Shown: piece after piece, positions 20,645-30,966 of the stretch
Layout of the letters: every line of letters begins with the position of its first letter
How positions within the stretch are numbered: position 1 is the stretch's first letter
DNA from: Euclidia mi
Lineage: Eukaryota; Arthropoda; Insecta; Lepidoptera; Erebidae
Length of the DNA stretch: 64,000 nucleotides
Reading direction: 5' to 3'
Assembly: GCA_944739405.2 (NCBI GenBank)
Contig: OX123205.2
Span: 38,770,475-38,834,474, forward strand
Notes under the pieces: generated by a model
Database searches by the model: none
What the model saw: the letters and a program-made list of their open reading frames with translations, nothing else
Told to the model about the DNA's origin: nothing
Made by a program: the position numbers and the translations under genes

Positions 20645-20860
20645 GAGGACGCCAGCAGCTACGCCTGTATTTTTTTTAAATTTACCCGTGTTGGCCGATC
20701 CCGTGGGAATTTCTGGAAATGCCTTCTTAGTGCACCCCTACGGTCCTCAAGGAACATACATGCCAAATTTCAGCTTCCTGCGCCCAATAGTTTCGACTGC
20801 AGCGTGTCTGTCAGTCAGTCAGTAATGCAAGGATTTTATATATTAAGAAGATTAAGATGG
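20645..20860 (-). mobile_element. Non-autonomous Helitron H2
   Basis: Plus strand begins CTAGAGGACGCCAGCAG, so the element's 3' CTAG end lies at the left. Contains CTTAGTGCACCCCTACGGTC and CAATAGTTTCGACTGCAGCG. Other copies: 24393-24572, 28555-28690, 31945-32147, 57060-57236, 63600-63760. Confidence 0.65.
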
Positions 20861-21306
20861 CAGCCGGGTTCTCGTAAATATAATATTTTGTAAAAATTGT
20901 GTTTTATCTAAGCAACATTTGTTTGACAAGAACGTCAGTTACAACAATAAACTTCTTAACTTGATTACCCAGTTTTTTAACCAATTCAGGAACTAATATA
21001 GAAAGGCCACACTATTGTTTCGCGCTCTATTTAACCGTAGACAATCAGTATTTTTATAGATAAAATATTTGAATACCATAGTGCATCATTGAAGACTTTT
21101 TTAGCGGAAGTTATTTTTATTGTGGGAGGTTAACTTTTTTAATAATACAAAAATATATTGATAGTACCGTGTTATAATTGTACTGGATTTGGTTGAAAAT
21201 TAAGCTACATTTTTAATTAAGGATAGTAACCGCCTTAGGTGCTTTTCAAAGCACGATACCCCATTCTTTCGTGCTCGACTTTTTGGACTGGTCACCCATC
21301 GAAACA

Positions 21307-21758
21307 GGGTGTAAGGGTTGGTGTACCGCAAACCGATACCAGGGATTCAGTACATGATACTGAGGCCATTGGCGGTGGGATTTTCTGGAAAATTTTCATG
21401 GATTTTCCGATTTCTCTTTTGCATTTCTTGCCATATAATGTAATGAAATAGTAACTATAGTCGACCTGCACTAATATTTTGTAAAATTCTAAGAATTAAA
21501 CATGTACATGGCGCGTTTACTCTGACGTGACATCGCATTACAGTAAGCGCACCAGTACATCGTAATCACTGCCGCTACCACCCGCCGCCGTAGGGCCGTA
21601 ACAGCTGATAGTGCGAGTTTGTGTGTTCCTATTTACATCGCAATTTTTGGAAAATTGTCGAGGTCTTAGATTTTTTCCGGAAAATTCGACCACCAAGGGT
21701 CTCAGTATCATGTACTGAATCACTGGTAACAGTTTTCGGTACACCGTCCCTTACACCC
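21307..21758. mobile_element. Foldback element with about 90-bp inverted ends, containing M5
   Basis: GGGTGTAAGGGTTGGTGTAC at 21307 pairs with GTACACCGTCCCTTACACCC at 21739-21758; GATTCAGTACATGATACTGA pairs with TCAGTATCATGTACTGAATC exactly. The centre holds an M5 copy (21497-21572). Overlapping open frames here are accidental. Confidence 0.8.
21497..21572. mobile_element. MITE M5 (copy 2), nested
   Basis: CATGTACATGGCGCGTTTAC plus an inverted, mutated GTAAGCGCACCAGTACATCG, as at 6575-6682. Confidence 0.6.
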
Positions 21759-21769
21759 AGTATACCAGA

Positions 21770-21872
21770 GTTATGATGATATTCAGTCTTATCTGGTTAA
21801 AGTAGTAAGCGGACCCCGGGTTCCAAGGAGTGTAAGACTTGGATGCAACTGACTGACGATGATGATGACCTA
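21770..21872 (+). repeat. SINE-B1 3' tail
   Basis: GTAAGCGGACCCCGGGTTCC and GACGATGATGATGACC; remainder missing. Confidence 0.55.
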
Positions 21873-21924
21873 TCTTTATGACGGGGATGAAAGATTTCAC
21901 CTCGCGAGTCGAAAGATTTAGTCG

Positions 21925-22215
21925 TCCGGGCCAAAGAGCTCAGATATTTATATAGAGGCGCATTTCATATGGGCGCTGGAAGACAAACTTTCTACGAATC
22001 AAATTGCCGCTTGGCGGCGTGGCAGTCGCGCTGCGGCAGCTGTCTCTCTCTCCTTCAGTGTATCTTAACTAGGAGAGCGAGAGAGACGGAGAACGACGCC
22101 AGCGCCGCCAACGGCGCCAACTATGAACTAAACTGGAGGCAGTCCCCACTTGGAATCGGCACACGAAATCCTTAAGAACTGCGCTTCTATGTAAATGTGT
22201 ATTCATTGTCCGGGC
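21925..22215. mobile_element. MITE M1, copy 3, with 7-bp TSD TCCGGGC
   Basis: Element 21932-22208 (277 bp), flanked by TCCGGGC at 21925-21931 and 22209-22215. Confidence 0.9.
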
Positions 22216-22546
22216 TGCTTACCTCTAGTTATGAATCTATGTAGCTTTATAATAAAAAATGTAAGTGTATGTTATTTTAAAACTGGTATTACCTAAACAG
22301 TATAATGTCAGTGTCGCTGGCCGACCGCTTCTATATATGTAACGTTAATACATTGTCGCTATATTCATATGTAAAATAACAACTGTCTGTTTGTCTAAAA
22401 TGAGAATACAGTGATGTCATGTCGAGCTTAACACGTAAGGATATTGTAAATCTTTGAAATTTTAGATGAGAATATATTTTCGTTTTTCAATATTAGATAC
22501 TTTAATGTAAAGTTATAGTTTCGGTACAAATATCATTATCCTAAGT

Positions 22547-22822
22547 CCTGTATAAACTGTCCCACTGCTGGGCACGGGCCTTTTTTCACAATAACAGTTA
22601 GGCTATAGTCCACCACGCGGGCAAAGTACCGATGGACAGACTTCACATGACTTTCGACAACATAAGGGAGAACTCTCGGACGAGCAGATTTTCTTACGAT
22701 ATTTCCCTTCATCGATTAGCAAACCATAATAATTAATTTAATTTAGAACAGACAGAAGTGCTCCTCATGTCTTTGAATCTGAAACCCTCTGCATAAGTCT
22801 GTTGGTCTCTCCACTAAACTAT
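22547..22822 (-). mobile_element. SINE-B2, diverged
   Basis: GTCCCACTGCTGGGCACGGG through GTTGGTCTCTCCACTAAACT on the plus strand, with many substitutions; an older copy. Confidence 0.7.
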
Positions 22823-23480
22823 TATAATTTGCAGACTAACCTGGCCTCCAGGGCAAAGGCCTCCGCTGTTTATTATAATAAATTTTTCTAACCGACTAAT
22901 AAGTCAACGCGGAGCCGGGATACTAATTTAATATTTTGGTTTGCCCAAATGGGGTCAAGTAAGGAAGTGCTTCTTTAAAGATCATCGAAAGAGAAAGTAC
23001 GAAATATTCATAAACCTGTTACTGGTTAGATAGATATTATATGTATGTATGCATACATATGCCCACGTATATCAACGATTTTCAAAATCTTAACCCTTTA
23101 AGGGATGAATTAAAAGCAGAAAATATTTAATATACCTATGTATAAACATACAAAAAGGGAACACCCAGGTGCGCAAAAACTATTTACAACGTCTATTATT
23201 ATTCTATTTTTTTATTCGAAGAACTATTGCTACAACCAGTAATAGAAACCGGTATAACACGAATGGTATAGTAGCCAATTAACCCACTGAGCCAACTAGT
23301 TCAATCAGAGGAGTAAACCTTTGACATAGCATAACAAGGTATTATATAAATATATTCGATGAAACAATAACATTGCGTTACTTTTATTGTTTAAAATGTT
23401 GTTATGTGAATGTCCACAGTGTAACCTATATCAAAATATTTTGACTTAATTGTCAAAAATTACTTGGCTATCAATAGCTT
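22823..23480. other. No gene or repeat assigned
   Basis: AT-rich DNA with a short TATG/CATA run near 23040. No supported ORF. Confidence 0.4.
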
Positions 23481-23482
23481 AA

Positions 23483-24076
23483 GGCAGATATTACACCTAC
23501 ATTTTGTTAAGTTATTAATTTTAGATACCACGTAATAATTTAAGGCAGCGATAGCGTAGTGGAGATACCAACAGACTGCCATGCAGAAGGTATCGGGTTC
23601 GAATCCACGGCGCGCACCAATGACTTTTCGGAGCTATGTACGTATTGAATTGTTAATTATCGCTTGTCCCGTGCCTCGGAGAGCACGTTAAGCCGTCGGT
23701 CCCGGTTGTCATGCAGATCTTTGACAGTCGTTACAGGGCGTCAGTTCTTCTAAATAAGCTGACACTAGTCTAAACCATGGAATATCGCTATCCCTTCGGG
23801 TTGCGGCGGTCAGACAGGCAGTCGCTCTGTGGAAAAGCTAATATTCAGCCAAATCCGGTTAGACTAGTAAGCGGACCCCAGATTGAAACTGGGATAACGC
23901 TAAGAGGATGATGATGACCACGTAATAATGGTTGTCGATACCGAGCACATTGCCAGACTCCTTGCTGAGAATTCGGAAAACGTTGTAACACTTTTGCCTA
24001 TCTCGGTTATGGTACCCGGCATCCCGGATCTACGCATACGCTATCCACTGGACTACAGAGGAAGTCTCATTAAGGA
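23483..24076 (-). mobile_element. SINE-A1 (old), split by SINE-B1
   Basis: Left part has ATTACACCTACATTTTG and ACCACGTAATAAT; right part has GAGCACATTGCCAGACTCC and the head TATCCACTGGACTACAGAGG. Heavily mutated. Confidence 0.7.
23540..23916 (+). mobile_element. SINE-B1, full length, 13-bp TSD
   Basis: 377 bp from AAGGCAGCGATAGCGTAGTG to AAGAGGATGATGATG. ACCACGTAATAAT at 23527-23539 is repeated at 23917-23929, giving exact element ends. Internal sequence is close to the other SINE-B1 copies. Confidence 0.92.
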
Positions 24077-24366
24077 GTCCCAAGATTAAGTATAGGTACG
24101 TATAATTTCAACTTTTAAACTCCTTCTGGTCGTTTCTTCTTTTGGGAGGCTTACAAGGAGACAGAGTTTTATTTTAACATGGCATACGACACATGCCGCG
24201 TGGCCACCATAAGCTCACAATTTTAAGTACCTAGGTACAGCTATGGACTTGCCGGCAATGGAGTTATAGGTATGAGTAAATGTATAATCAAGCTAAGTGA
24301 CATGCCATCAGAGAAACCTATTTCCAGCTGTGGATTACGGCAGGCCAATGATGATGATGATGATGA
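24077..24366 (+). other. No gene; ends in an RTE-type 3' tail
   Basis: Only CCAGCTGTGGATTACGGCAG plus (ATG)n at 24320-24366 is recognisable, a LINE/SINE tail. Confidence 0.45.
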
Positions 24367-24392
24367 TTTGTATTCAAATTCATATAGTAGGT

Positions 24393-24572
24393 ACTAGAGC
24401 ATGCCTACAGCTACGTCCGCACTTTTCTTTTAACTTAACTGTTTCTGTCCGTACCCGTGAGAATTGCGGGAAATCCGTTCTTAGTGCACCCCTTCTGTTT
24501 CCTAGGAACATACATGTCAAACAGTTTGTTGCGCCCAATAGTTCTGGCTATGACTTGTCCGTCAGTTAGTAG
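24393..24572 (-). repeat. Helitron H2 fragment
   Basis: CTACAGCTACGTCCGCACTT, GTTCTTAGTGCACCCCTTC and CGCCCAATAGTTCTGGC follow the H2 order. Confidence 0.55.
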
Positions 24573-24987
24573 TCAGGCTGTAAAAAAACCCTTGAGGAAA
24601 ACTAAAACCCCATATTGTACCAATCTTTACGAACAATTTTTACTTCGGCACCATACCTGGGAAATTACTGGTTCAGGGGATATTGAGGCTCAAAGTTACT
24701 ATACATTTTTTGTAAGTAGGTACAAAATCGATGCAATAACCCCGCCAACCTCTTCCATGGATGTCCTATGCACCCATGGACACAGATTAATATAATACTT
24801 ACGTACTCATGGATAAGCCGGTATTTCGTAAAAGTAAAATAGCACGCGCACACTTTTAATTGCGGCTAGAAATGTGTCTATATGATAAAAAAAATATTTC
24901 CCATGTTTTATTTTTGGTTAGTATGACGTGGCATGATGTCCAAAACGAGTAGACTTCGGCTTGGTGATGGGTCTTGTGACACACTAT
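24573..24987. mobile_element. MITE M2, copy 1 (decayed)
   Basis: Ends CAGGCTGTAAAAAAACCC and GGTCTTGTGACACACTATA are degraded forms of the M2 inverted ends. Internal CCATACCTGGGAAATTACTG and GAGTAGACTTCGGCTTGGTG identify the family. Confidence 0.75.
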
Positions 24988-25284
24988 ATGGGGATGATAC
25001 ACTGTATATTCAGAAGATTATTTTACTACCAAGTTATTTACAGACTAGTACGTAGACTTAACGAAAAATTATGTAACATTACTCAACAATTACAGTACGC
25101 AAGAAAAGGAAATGACTAAACAAGTAATAATGGATTTGTGACAAAAACTCATGTAAATTACGTCTGTTTTTGTTGCGAACTGTACAACGCCATTCGAGAT
25201 CTGTCATGGTGGTTAATAAGGAAACTAACTTCCTTTGATTTCGTTTATTTGTATCATTGTTACGTAAAATTAAGAGTACCTACT

Positions 25285-25410
25285 TAGATAGGCAATACAG
25301 GTCAACACTTGGATGGGTGATCGGCATTTATATCATAGCGTTATCGCACTTCGAAGGGCATGAAAAGCCGTCGGTCTTGGTTCCTATCTTATGGCTCCTA
25401 AAAGACAAAG
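25285..25410 (+). mobile_element. 5S-headed SINE-F relic
   Basis: CACTTGGATGGGTGATCGGC followed about 25 bp on by CGCACTTCGAAGGGCATGAA and AGCCGTCGGTCTTGG: the same 5S-to-core junction as 4040-4276. Confidence 0.6.
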
Positions 25411-25529
25411 TTAAGCGTCGCATCATGGTCAAAAATTGGATTTGATCAATTAACTGAGTATCTACAAAATAAAATGAAAATCCTTTACATTTTCATAAAC
25501 ACGAGAGACTTTTTAATAATAAAATTGGG

Positions 25530-26025
25530 CAAGTGCGAGTCGGACTCGCACAAGAAGGATTCCGTACCATCATCTATAAAAGAAAATCACGTTCATTGTA
25601 TGTATACTTAAATACTTTTTAAGTTTCTACCTGTTTATTGAGATCGAGTAACAAATTGCTTAAAAATTACGTTTGTTGTATGGGAGCCCCCCTTTATTAT
25701 TAACTTTTTTTATTTAATTTATTATTTTGAAAGGTAATATACAACTACATATTCTGTGACAATCTAAAGCGTCTACCTGTTACAGTCAGTAATTTTGAGC
25801 AAAAACTACGAAAAAAAAACGTATTTTTGTATGGGACCCCCCTTAACATTTTCATTATTTTTAGTATTTGTTGTTATAGCGACAACCGAAATACATAATT
25901 TGTGAAAATTTGAGCTTTCTAGCTATCACGGTTTATGAGATAGGTACAGCCTGGTGACAGACAGACAGCGGAGACTTAGTAATAGGGTCCCGTTTTTCAC
26001 CTTTTAGTTACGGAACCCTAAAAAC
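25530..26025. mobile_element. MITE-like element with TGCGAGTCGGACTCGC and GGAACCCTA ends
   Basis: GGGCAAGTGCGAGTCGGACT near the left end, repeated GTATGGGAGCCCCCC/GTATGGGACCCCCC blocks, CTATCACGGTTTATGAGATA and the right end AGTTACGGAACCCTAAAAA. A pattern I know from many lepidopteran introns. A left-end scrap recurs at about 60020. Confidence 0.55.
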
Positions 26026-26262
26026 TAATAACGTCTTATTACATATAGTGAAATGTGTCCGGCGCATACAAAACATAACATTTCATAGTTAACACTTAAG
26101 TACTTAAAGTGAAAGTGAGTGCTCCGTACTCTTGTTATAATTATACACGATTATATCTGTTAGAACTATGCCGCCGCGCCACTGGGTTAACAAGTTCATC
26201 ACGAGTATTATACACTAGATGAGCCCATCGTCACATCGTTTGAAAGCCTTCGTCGAACATAT

Positions 26263-26513
26263 ATATTTTTTATTTATAGACTCACGCCTTTATCCCCGAA
26301 GGGGGAGGCAGAGGTGTAATATTACACCCACATTTCGCCATGAATTTTTAGGACGTAATAGGGGGCGAGCCTATTGCTGTACCGGGCACATTACCAGACT
26401 CCGTGGTGCTACTGAGAATTTCCTAACGGAAAAACCCAATAACACTTTGCCCGACCCGGGAATCGAACCCGAGACCTCCCAATTCCCGCGCACATTTTAT
26501 GCCGCGAGACCAA
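26263..26513 (-). mobile_element. SINE-A2
   Basis: Minus copy; head slightly 5'-truncated at GTTGGTCTCGCGGCATAAAA. Confidence 0.8.
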
Positions 26514-26547
26514 CATAAAAGGATTATATAATTCGAACTCATTTGTT

Positions 26548-26640
26548 TTTTATTTTTTTATGTGACAACTCCCGCTTTAGAACTAAATCCTGTGTCGCGG
26601 AGGCTTTGCAAAACATACAACTAATTGACACAAACTCTAG
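26548..26640 (-). repeat. SINE-C 3' fragment
   Basis: GACAACTCCCGCTTTAGAAC and TAAATCCTGTGTCGCGGAGG are the SINE-C 3' module reversed. Confidence 0.6.
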
Positions 26641-26722
26641 TACTATATGAATTTGAATACAAATCATCATCATCATCATCACACTCTGGCTTCAGGGACT
26701 GCCATCGTCCAACATAGGTACC

Positions 26723-27480
26723 ATGTTGGACGATACGACCTTCCGCCTCGCTTCTTGCCTCCGTTTAGGTGCGCCGTGTGTCGCTCCACATCGTTGTCAC
26801 TGTGGGGAGGCGGTCGATAGCCTTGGTCACCATGGCCTATCATGCAGCAGGAGCGCAGGTCGTATTTCACGACATAGCAACCTGAATGACATTCTCCGTC
26901 GGGCTCTTGTCACCGCTGGCGTTCCAGCCCAACTTGAACCTCAGGGTTTGGCACGCAACGATGGTAAAAGACCAGATGGAATGTCTCTACTGCCTTGGAA
27001 GTTGGGTAGGCCTTTGGTATGGGACGCAACGTGTGTCGATACCCTTGCGCCATCTCATCTTTCTAGCACAGCGGGTTGTGCGGGCGCTGCTGCTGCCACA
27101 ACGGAGACTCTGAAACGGCGCAAATATGTAAATCTCGTAGGGGATTATGTATTTGAGCCGTTTGGAGTCGAAACGTTGGGTTCATGGGGTCCAAGTGCTA
27201 GATCTCTCTATAGAGAGCTTGCGAAGAGACTTGTCGACGCCTCGCGTGACCAGAAGGCTGGCATGTATCTAGCACAAAAAATTAGCATTGCCATACAGCG
27301 TGGCAATGCTGCCAGTCTTCTGGGCACATTCCCAATAGACGGCGATGTGGAGGACTTTCACGACGCCCTTTGAATATGCATTTTCTTATTTATTTGTATT
27401 GTACTTTAATATTTTAATTTAATTTTAGTTGTAGTATTTAAGTAGTTATAATTAATTGTGTTATCCTAATATTAATTTAT
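26723..27480 (+). pseudogene. LINE C-terminal fragment with restriction-like endonuclease (RLE) motifs
   Basis: A 216-codon open frame (26723-27373) carries, in frame numbering, C25-x-C27-x8-H36-x4-C41, then RPDG at 83-86 and WDATC at 100-104, so a PD and an acidic residue 15 positions on. CCHC followed by (R/K)PD-x12-14-(D/E) is the known signature of the RLE of R2/R4/NeSL/CRE-type non-LTR retrotransposons, which nicks target DNA. The frame ends with GDVEDFHDAL and an AT-rich 3' UTR to about 27480. The reverse transcriptase is missing, so this is a 5'-truncated copy; the ATG is probably accidental. The last 34 codons recur at 50147-50247. Confidence 0.7.
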
Positions 27481-27504
27481 TTTGTTATTTAAATAAATTA
27501 TCTT

Positions 27505-27648
27505 TATTGACACAATGAACACCCAGACTCGAGACAACAATTTGTAGATAACACAAAGTCTTGTCTCGTGTGGGAATCGAACCCAAGACTCTGGCGCAGT
27601 ACCAAGCTGCGAGGCGACGGCTTAAACCACTACGCCAACCGTGCAGTT
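27505..27648 (-). mobile_element. SINE-C
   Basis: Head GGCGTAGTGGTTTAAGCCGT and GGGTTCGATTCCCACACGAG on the minus strand, 3'-truncated. Confidence 0.75.
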
Positions 27649-27714
27649 TAAAATGCCTTTTTAATCCGCTTAGGGACCTCATATCATTAGGAAGAAAAGT
27701 TGCTAGGCCATCCT

Positions 27715-28070
27715 GCACTAGTCCACCACGCTGGCCAAGTACGGGTTGGCAGGCTTTACAGAGTCTTTCGAGACATTATGAAGAACTCTCAGACACGCAG
27801 GTTTTCTGCCACCACCGTTACCTCAGGATACTCAGTATACTTGCGACTTATGAGGTAAAATATGCCGTGCTGCCATTGGATTACAGAGCCACAAGAGAAA
27901 ATGTGAGAGGCGACAAACTTCCTCGTAGCATTGTAACAATCATCTGACAAGATGCTGTGGCCAATGATGATGATGATAATGCTAGTTCACGTAATTAACT
28001 TACAGATTTGAACTTGAGACCCTCTGTGTACAGTCTGTTATTCTCACCATTATGCTATCGATGCTACAGA
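27715..28070 (-). repeat. SINE-B2 fragments
   Basis: GTCCACCACGCTGGCCAAGT and CTCAGACACGCAGG (27718-27805), an RTE-type tail near 27955-27985, and a decayed SINE-B head at 28005-28070. Confidence 0.5.
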
Positions 28071-28355
28071 AACACATATAATTCAATTTGCTAATTGGTT
28101 TATTTTAGAATCAGAAATCTTGTATATTTATGCAAGGGACTGTAACTGCTATTTTTCTTTTGTTTGCTGTACCAGATTTTAAATTATGTTAAACTCTATT
28201 GTATATTTTCAAATTTAAGATCCGAAAAGCGTTTAAGAAGAACTGTCAGTAGGATACAAAGTTTATATTTTTTTTTATGATCGATTGATCCATCCTTTAT
28301 GGTGTATTTTAATCTGTATATCTATATGAAATGCCCATAAATAAAATGTAAATGA
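28071..28355. other. No gene seen
   Basis: AT-rich, unassigned. Confidence 0.4.
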
Positions 28356-28520
28356 TTAGAATTACCCTTAACCGAACAGCATGCATGAGAAATTTGATGG
28401 GAGTGAATGAAGCAAAAGAGATATGTCAGGGTCGACAAATGGCGTTCCGTGGTCTCTGCCAATCCCTCCGGGAAACAGGCGTGAGTCTATGTATGTATGT
28501 AACTATGTATGTATTATATA
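28356..28520 (+). pseudogene. LINE-P C-terminus and 3' end
   Basis: Encodes ACMRNLMGVNEAKEICQ, matching the C-terminus of the longer LINE-P copy at 41743-42144 (minus), then CCCTCCGGGAAACAGGCGTG and AGTCTATGTATGTATG. 5'-truncated; the frame near the end is broken. The 3' 45 bp are nearly the same as SINE-A tails. Confidence 0.7.
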
Positions 28521-28554
28521 AATGCTTGCGATACTGTTTGACTGGCAAACAATT

Positions 28555-28690
28555 AAATACACAGCCAAAACTATTGGCCGTAGGAAGCTGAACTTTGGCA
28601 TGTGTGTTCCTTAAGGACCGTACGCGTAGGGATGCACTAACAAAGCATTTCGCGAAATCCTTTCTTAGTGTATCCCTACGGTCCCACGGG
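28555..28690 (+). repeat. Helitron H2 fragment
   Basis: CAAAACTATTGGCCGTAGG, CTGAACTTTGGCATGTGTG and CTTAGTGTATCCCTACGGTC follow the H2 order on its sense strand; the CTAG end is missing. Confidence 0.55.
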
Positions 28691-28732
28691 GTCAGGAAAA
28701 AGGGTAAAATTTTCCTTTCCTTTTTTTTCCTT

Positions 28733-28877
28733 TTTATAAAAAGACAACTCCCGTATTAGGACTAAAACCTGTGTCACGGGGGACTTTACAATTATACAAC
28801 TAACGGACACAATGAACACCCAGACTCGAAACAACAATTTAGATTCACACAAAGTGTTGTCTCGTGTGGGGATTACA
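28733..28877 (-). mobile_element. SINE-C, 5'-truncated
   Basis: AAAAAGACAACTCCCGTATT through GTGTTGTCTCGTGTGGGGAT; stops inside the B box region. Confidence 0.7.
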
Positions 28878-29019
28878 AAGAATGTACGCATCGCCGCGGA
28901 CAACTGCATTATCACTAGGTAATATAATTATCCTTTCTTTAATAGCTTTTGTAGCTTATGATTAGACATCATTGGGTAGAAGCTGGTGACTACATCTGAA
29001 GCTTATATTTGGTTATCTT

Positions 29020-29343
29020 ATGGCGCTGCACCCACCCCCCTGTGAGATCTCCACCTTGTCATGGTAGGGGGGGGAGGGGCTAATAAACCGTGGCTTGGAC
29101 ACCCGCGGTGAAGCTAAGAGAGATCCCGGGAGTGGACGCTCCGCGTGGGCTTAGAGTAGGATAGAGAGTTGAAAGTAGATGAGTAGGATAGGGTAGAATG
29201 CTAACGCGACCCCCTGGCGCCCTAAAATGGCGTGGAAGTAGGCCTTGCACTCCAGCCGTCTAGTCCCACAAACCCCCCACTTTTCATCCTGCGGGGGCGT
29301 AAATGCATTTCCACAGAGAGAAAAAGAAATGGCGTTGCACCCA
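29020..29343 (+). mobile_element. LINE-derived short retroposon (LDR), copy 1, 15-bp TSD
   Basis: Element about 29035-29328 (294 bp): begins CCCCCCTGTGAGATCTCCAC, is GC-rich, and ends in an A-rich AGAGAAAAAGAA. Flanks ATGGCGCTGCACCCA (29020-29034) and ATGGCGTTGCACCCA (29329-29343) differ at one base. It shares its 5' 120 bp or so with the minus-strand element at 44895-45499. No ORF. I interpret it as a LINE 5' region mobilised in trans. Confidence 0.7.
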
Positions 29344-29510
29344 AAAATAGGAGACCGGATGCAAGGTAGCGCTCCGTCAACTTAGCTTATTAGACTAATA
29401 ATATTAGTCGTTAAACTCTAGTTTGTCACAAATATGTGAGATTTGACTTGAAAGCAATGGCTTCCTAATAATGTGTTGTAGATATTGATATCTAAAACTT
29501 TTCTCGGTGA

Positions 29511-29690
29511 TGAATTTTTAGGTCCCACGTAATAGGGGGCGAGCCTATTGCCGTTACCGGGCACATCACCAGACTTTGGGCTGCTACTTCGTATTCGGAA
29601 AAAACCCAGTAACACTTTTGCCTGACCCGGGAATAGAATCCAGGACCTCCGATCAGCAGTCGCATACACTGGACCACGGAGGCAGTCTTA
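29511..29690 (-). mobile_element. SINE-A1, 3'-truncated
   Basis: From ATGAATTTTTAGGTCCCACG to GGACCACGGAGGCAGTC. The tail is missing and GATCCACTGG in the head has lost 7 bp. Confidence 0.75.
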
Positions 29691-29699
29691 TGTACGTAC

Positions 29700-30120
29700 G
29701 TCTTTTTGCCTTCGGTATTTGCCTTTCAATGTCAGCTTAGCTTAATGACTCAGTTTTAATTATTGTTTTCATTCTAATTAAAAGGTACTTTAATAATCAG
29801 CATACGCATTTTTATTTGCTAACTTCTCGAAACAACGAGATTCAATAGATTTATTAACAAAAAGTCCGAATTAAAATGATAATTGGAAAAAAAAATTGTA
29901 AAGGAAAGTAGTAGAATGTTATAGATCTTTTATGCGTTAGTAGGTATCATTATACGCATAAAATATTAGGCATAAAAGAAAGTTAGAATAAATATATTTG
30001 TTTAGGTTTCTGTTTTAATAACCAATTTTACATTAAAATTATAACTTTTTCTGCTTTACTATAAATTTTCGCTATGGTAATTTAAAAGAAATTGAAAATG
30101 GAATGTCTAAAAGTATTCTT
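29700..30120. other. No gene or repeat assigned
   Basis: AT-rich DNA without supported features. Confidence 0.4.
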
Positions 30121-30123
30121 TAT

Positions 30124-30388
30124 ATTTTTTATTTTTTTATAGACTCACGCCTGTATCCCCGAAGGGGTAGGCAGAGGTGTAATATTACACCCACATTTCG
30201 CCATGAATTTTTAGGTCCCACGTAATAGGGGGCGAGCCCATTGCCGTACCACGGGCACATTACCAGACTCCGTGCTGCTACTGGGCATTTCCTAACGGAA
30301 AAACCCAATAACACTTTGCCCGACCCGGGAATCGAACCCGAAACCTCTCAATTCCACGCGCACATTTATGCCACGAGACCTAGTCCGC
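30124..30388 (-). mobile_element. SINE-A2
   Basis: Full minus copy, head damaged at its first bases; A/T tail TTTTTATTTTTTTATAGACT on the plus strand. Confidence 0.85.
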
Positions 30389-30966
30389 CTTTTGAAGTTA
30401 TTCTGTACATAGTAGGTAGTACATACACTATTAATTACCTTTCTCCTACCATTAAGTATATTATTTTTAAATTATTATTTTAATTTACACTTTTTTATAT
30501 TGAGTCAGTGTCATAAATATTTTAACAGCAAATAATCGCCGGCAACATGTAATTATATTTTGTCCAACCTGGGATTCGAATTCAGGCAGACTGGTTCTAA
30601 CTCTTGTGTAAACTCGTGTCCAAACCCTACAGAACGATTATTCGTGTAACTTTACCTTATTTATCAGCTTTTTAAATTTAAATAATTTTGTAAAAAATTG
30701 TTTAATTTAAATTTAACGTACCTAATCAAACGTACCTTCATTTCTTTCATTTAACACAGTGTTATCAATGTAATATTTCAGCGGTTATAGTTTAAAAAAA
30801 CTAAAAGAAATATAGAACAAATCAAAGTTATATTAAATGTAACGTCGTATAAAATCAGCTAAAATGGCGGCTGAAAAAAGGACTTCATGGTACACCTAAA
30901 AAATAATAAGTTGGTAAACCTTTGGTATACATTGGTAAATAATTATTAAAAAAATACTGTACTCAC

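Noticed and set aside
23540..23916. Regularly spaced repeats suggesting a CRISPR-like or satellite array
   Set aside because: Repeats across the window are dispersed, in both orientations and with individual TSDs. There is no tandem array.
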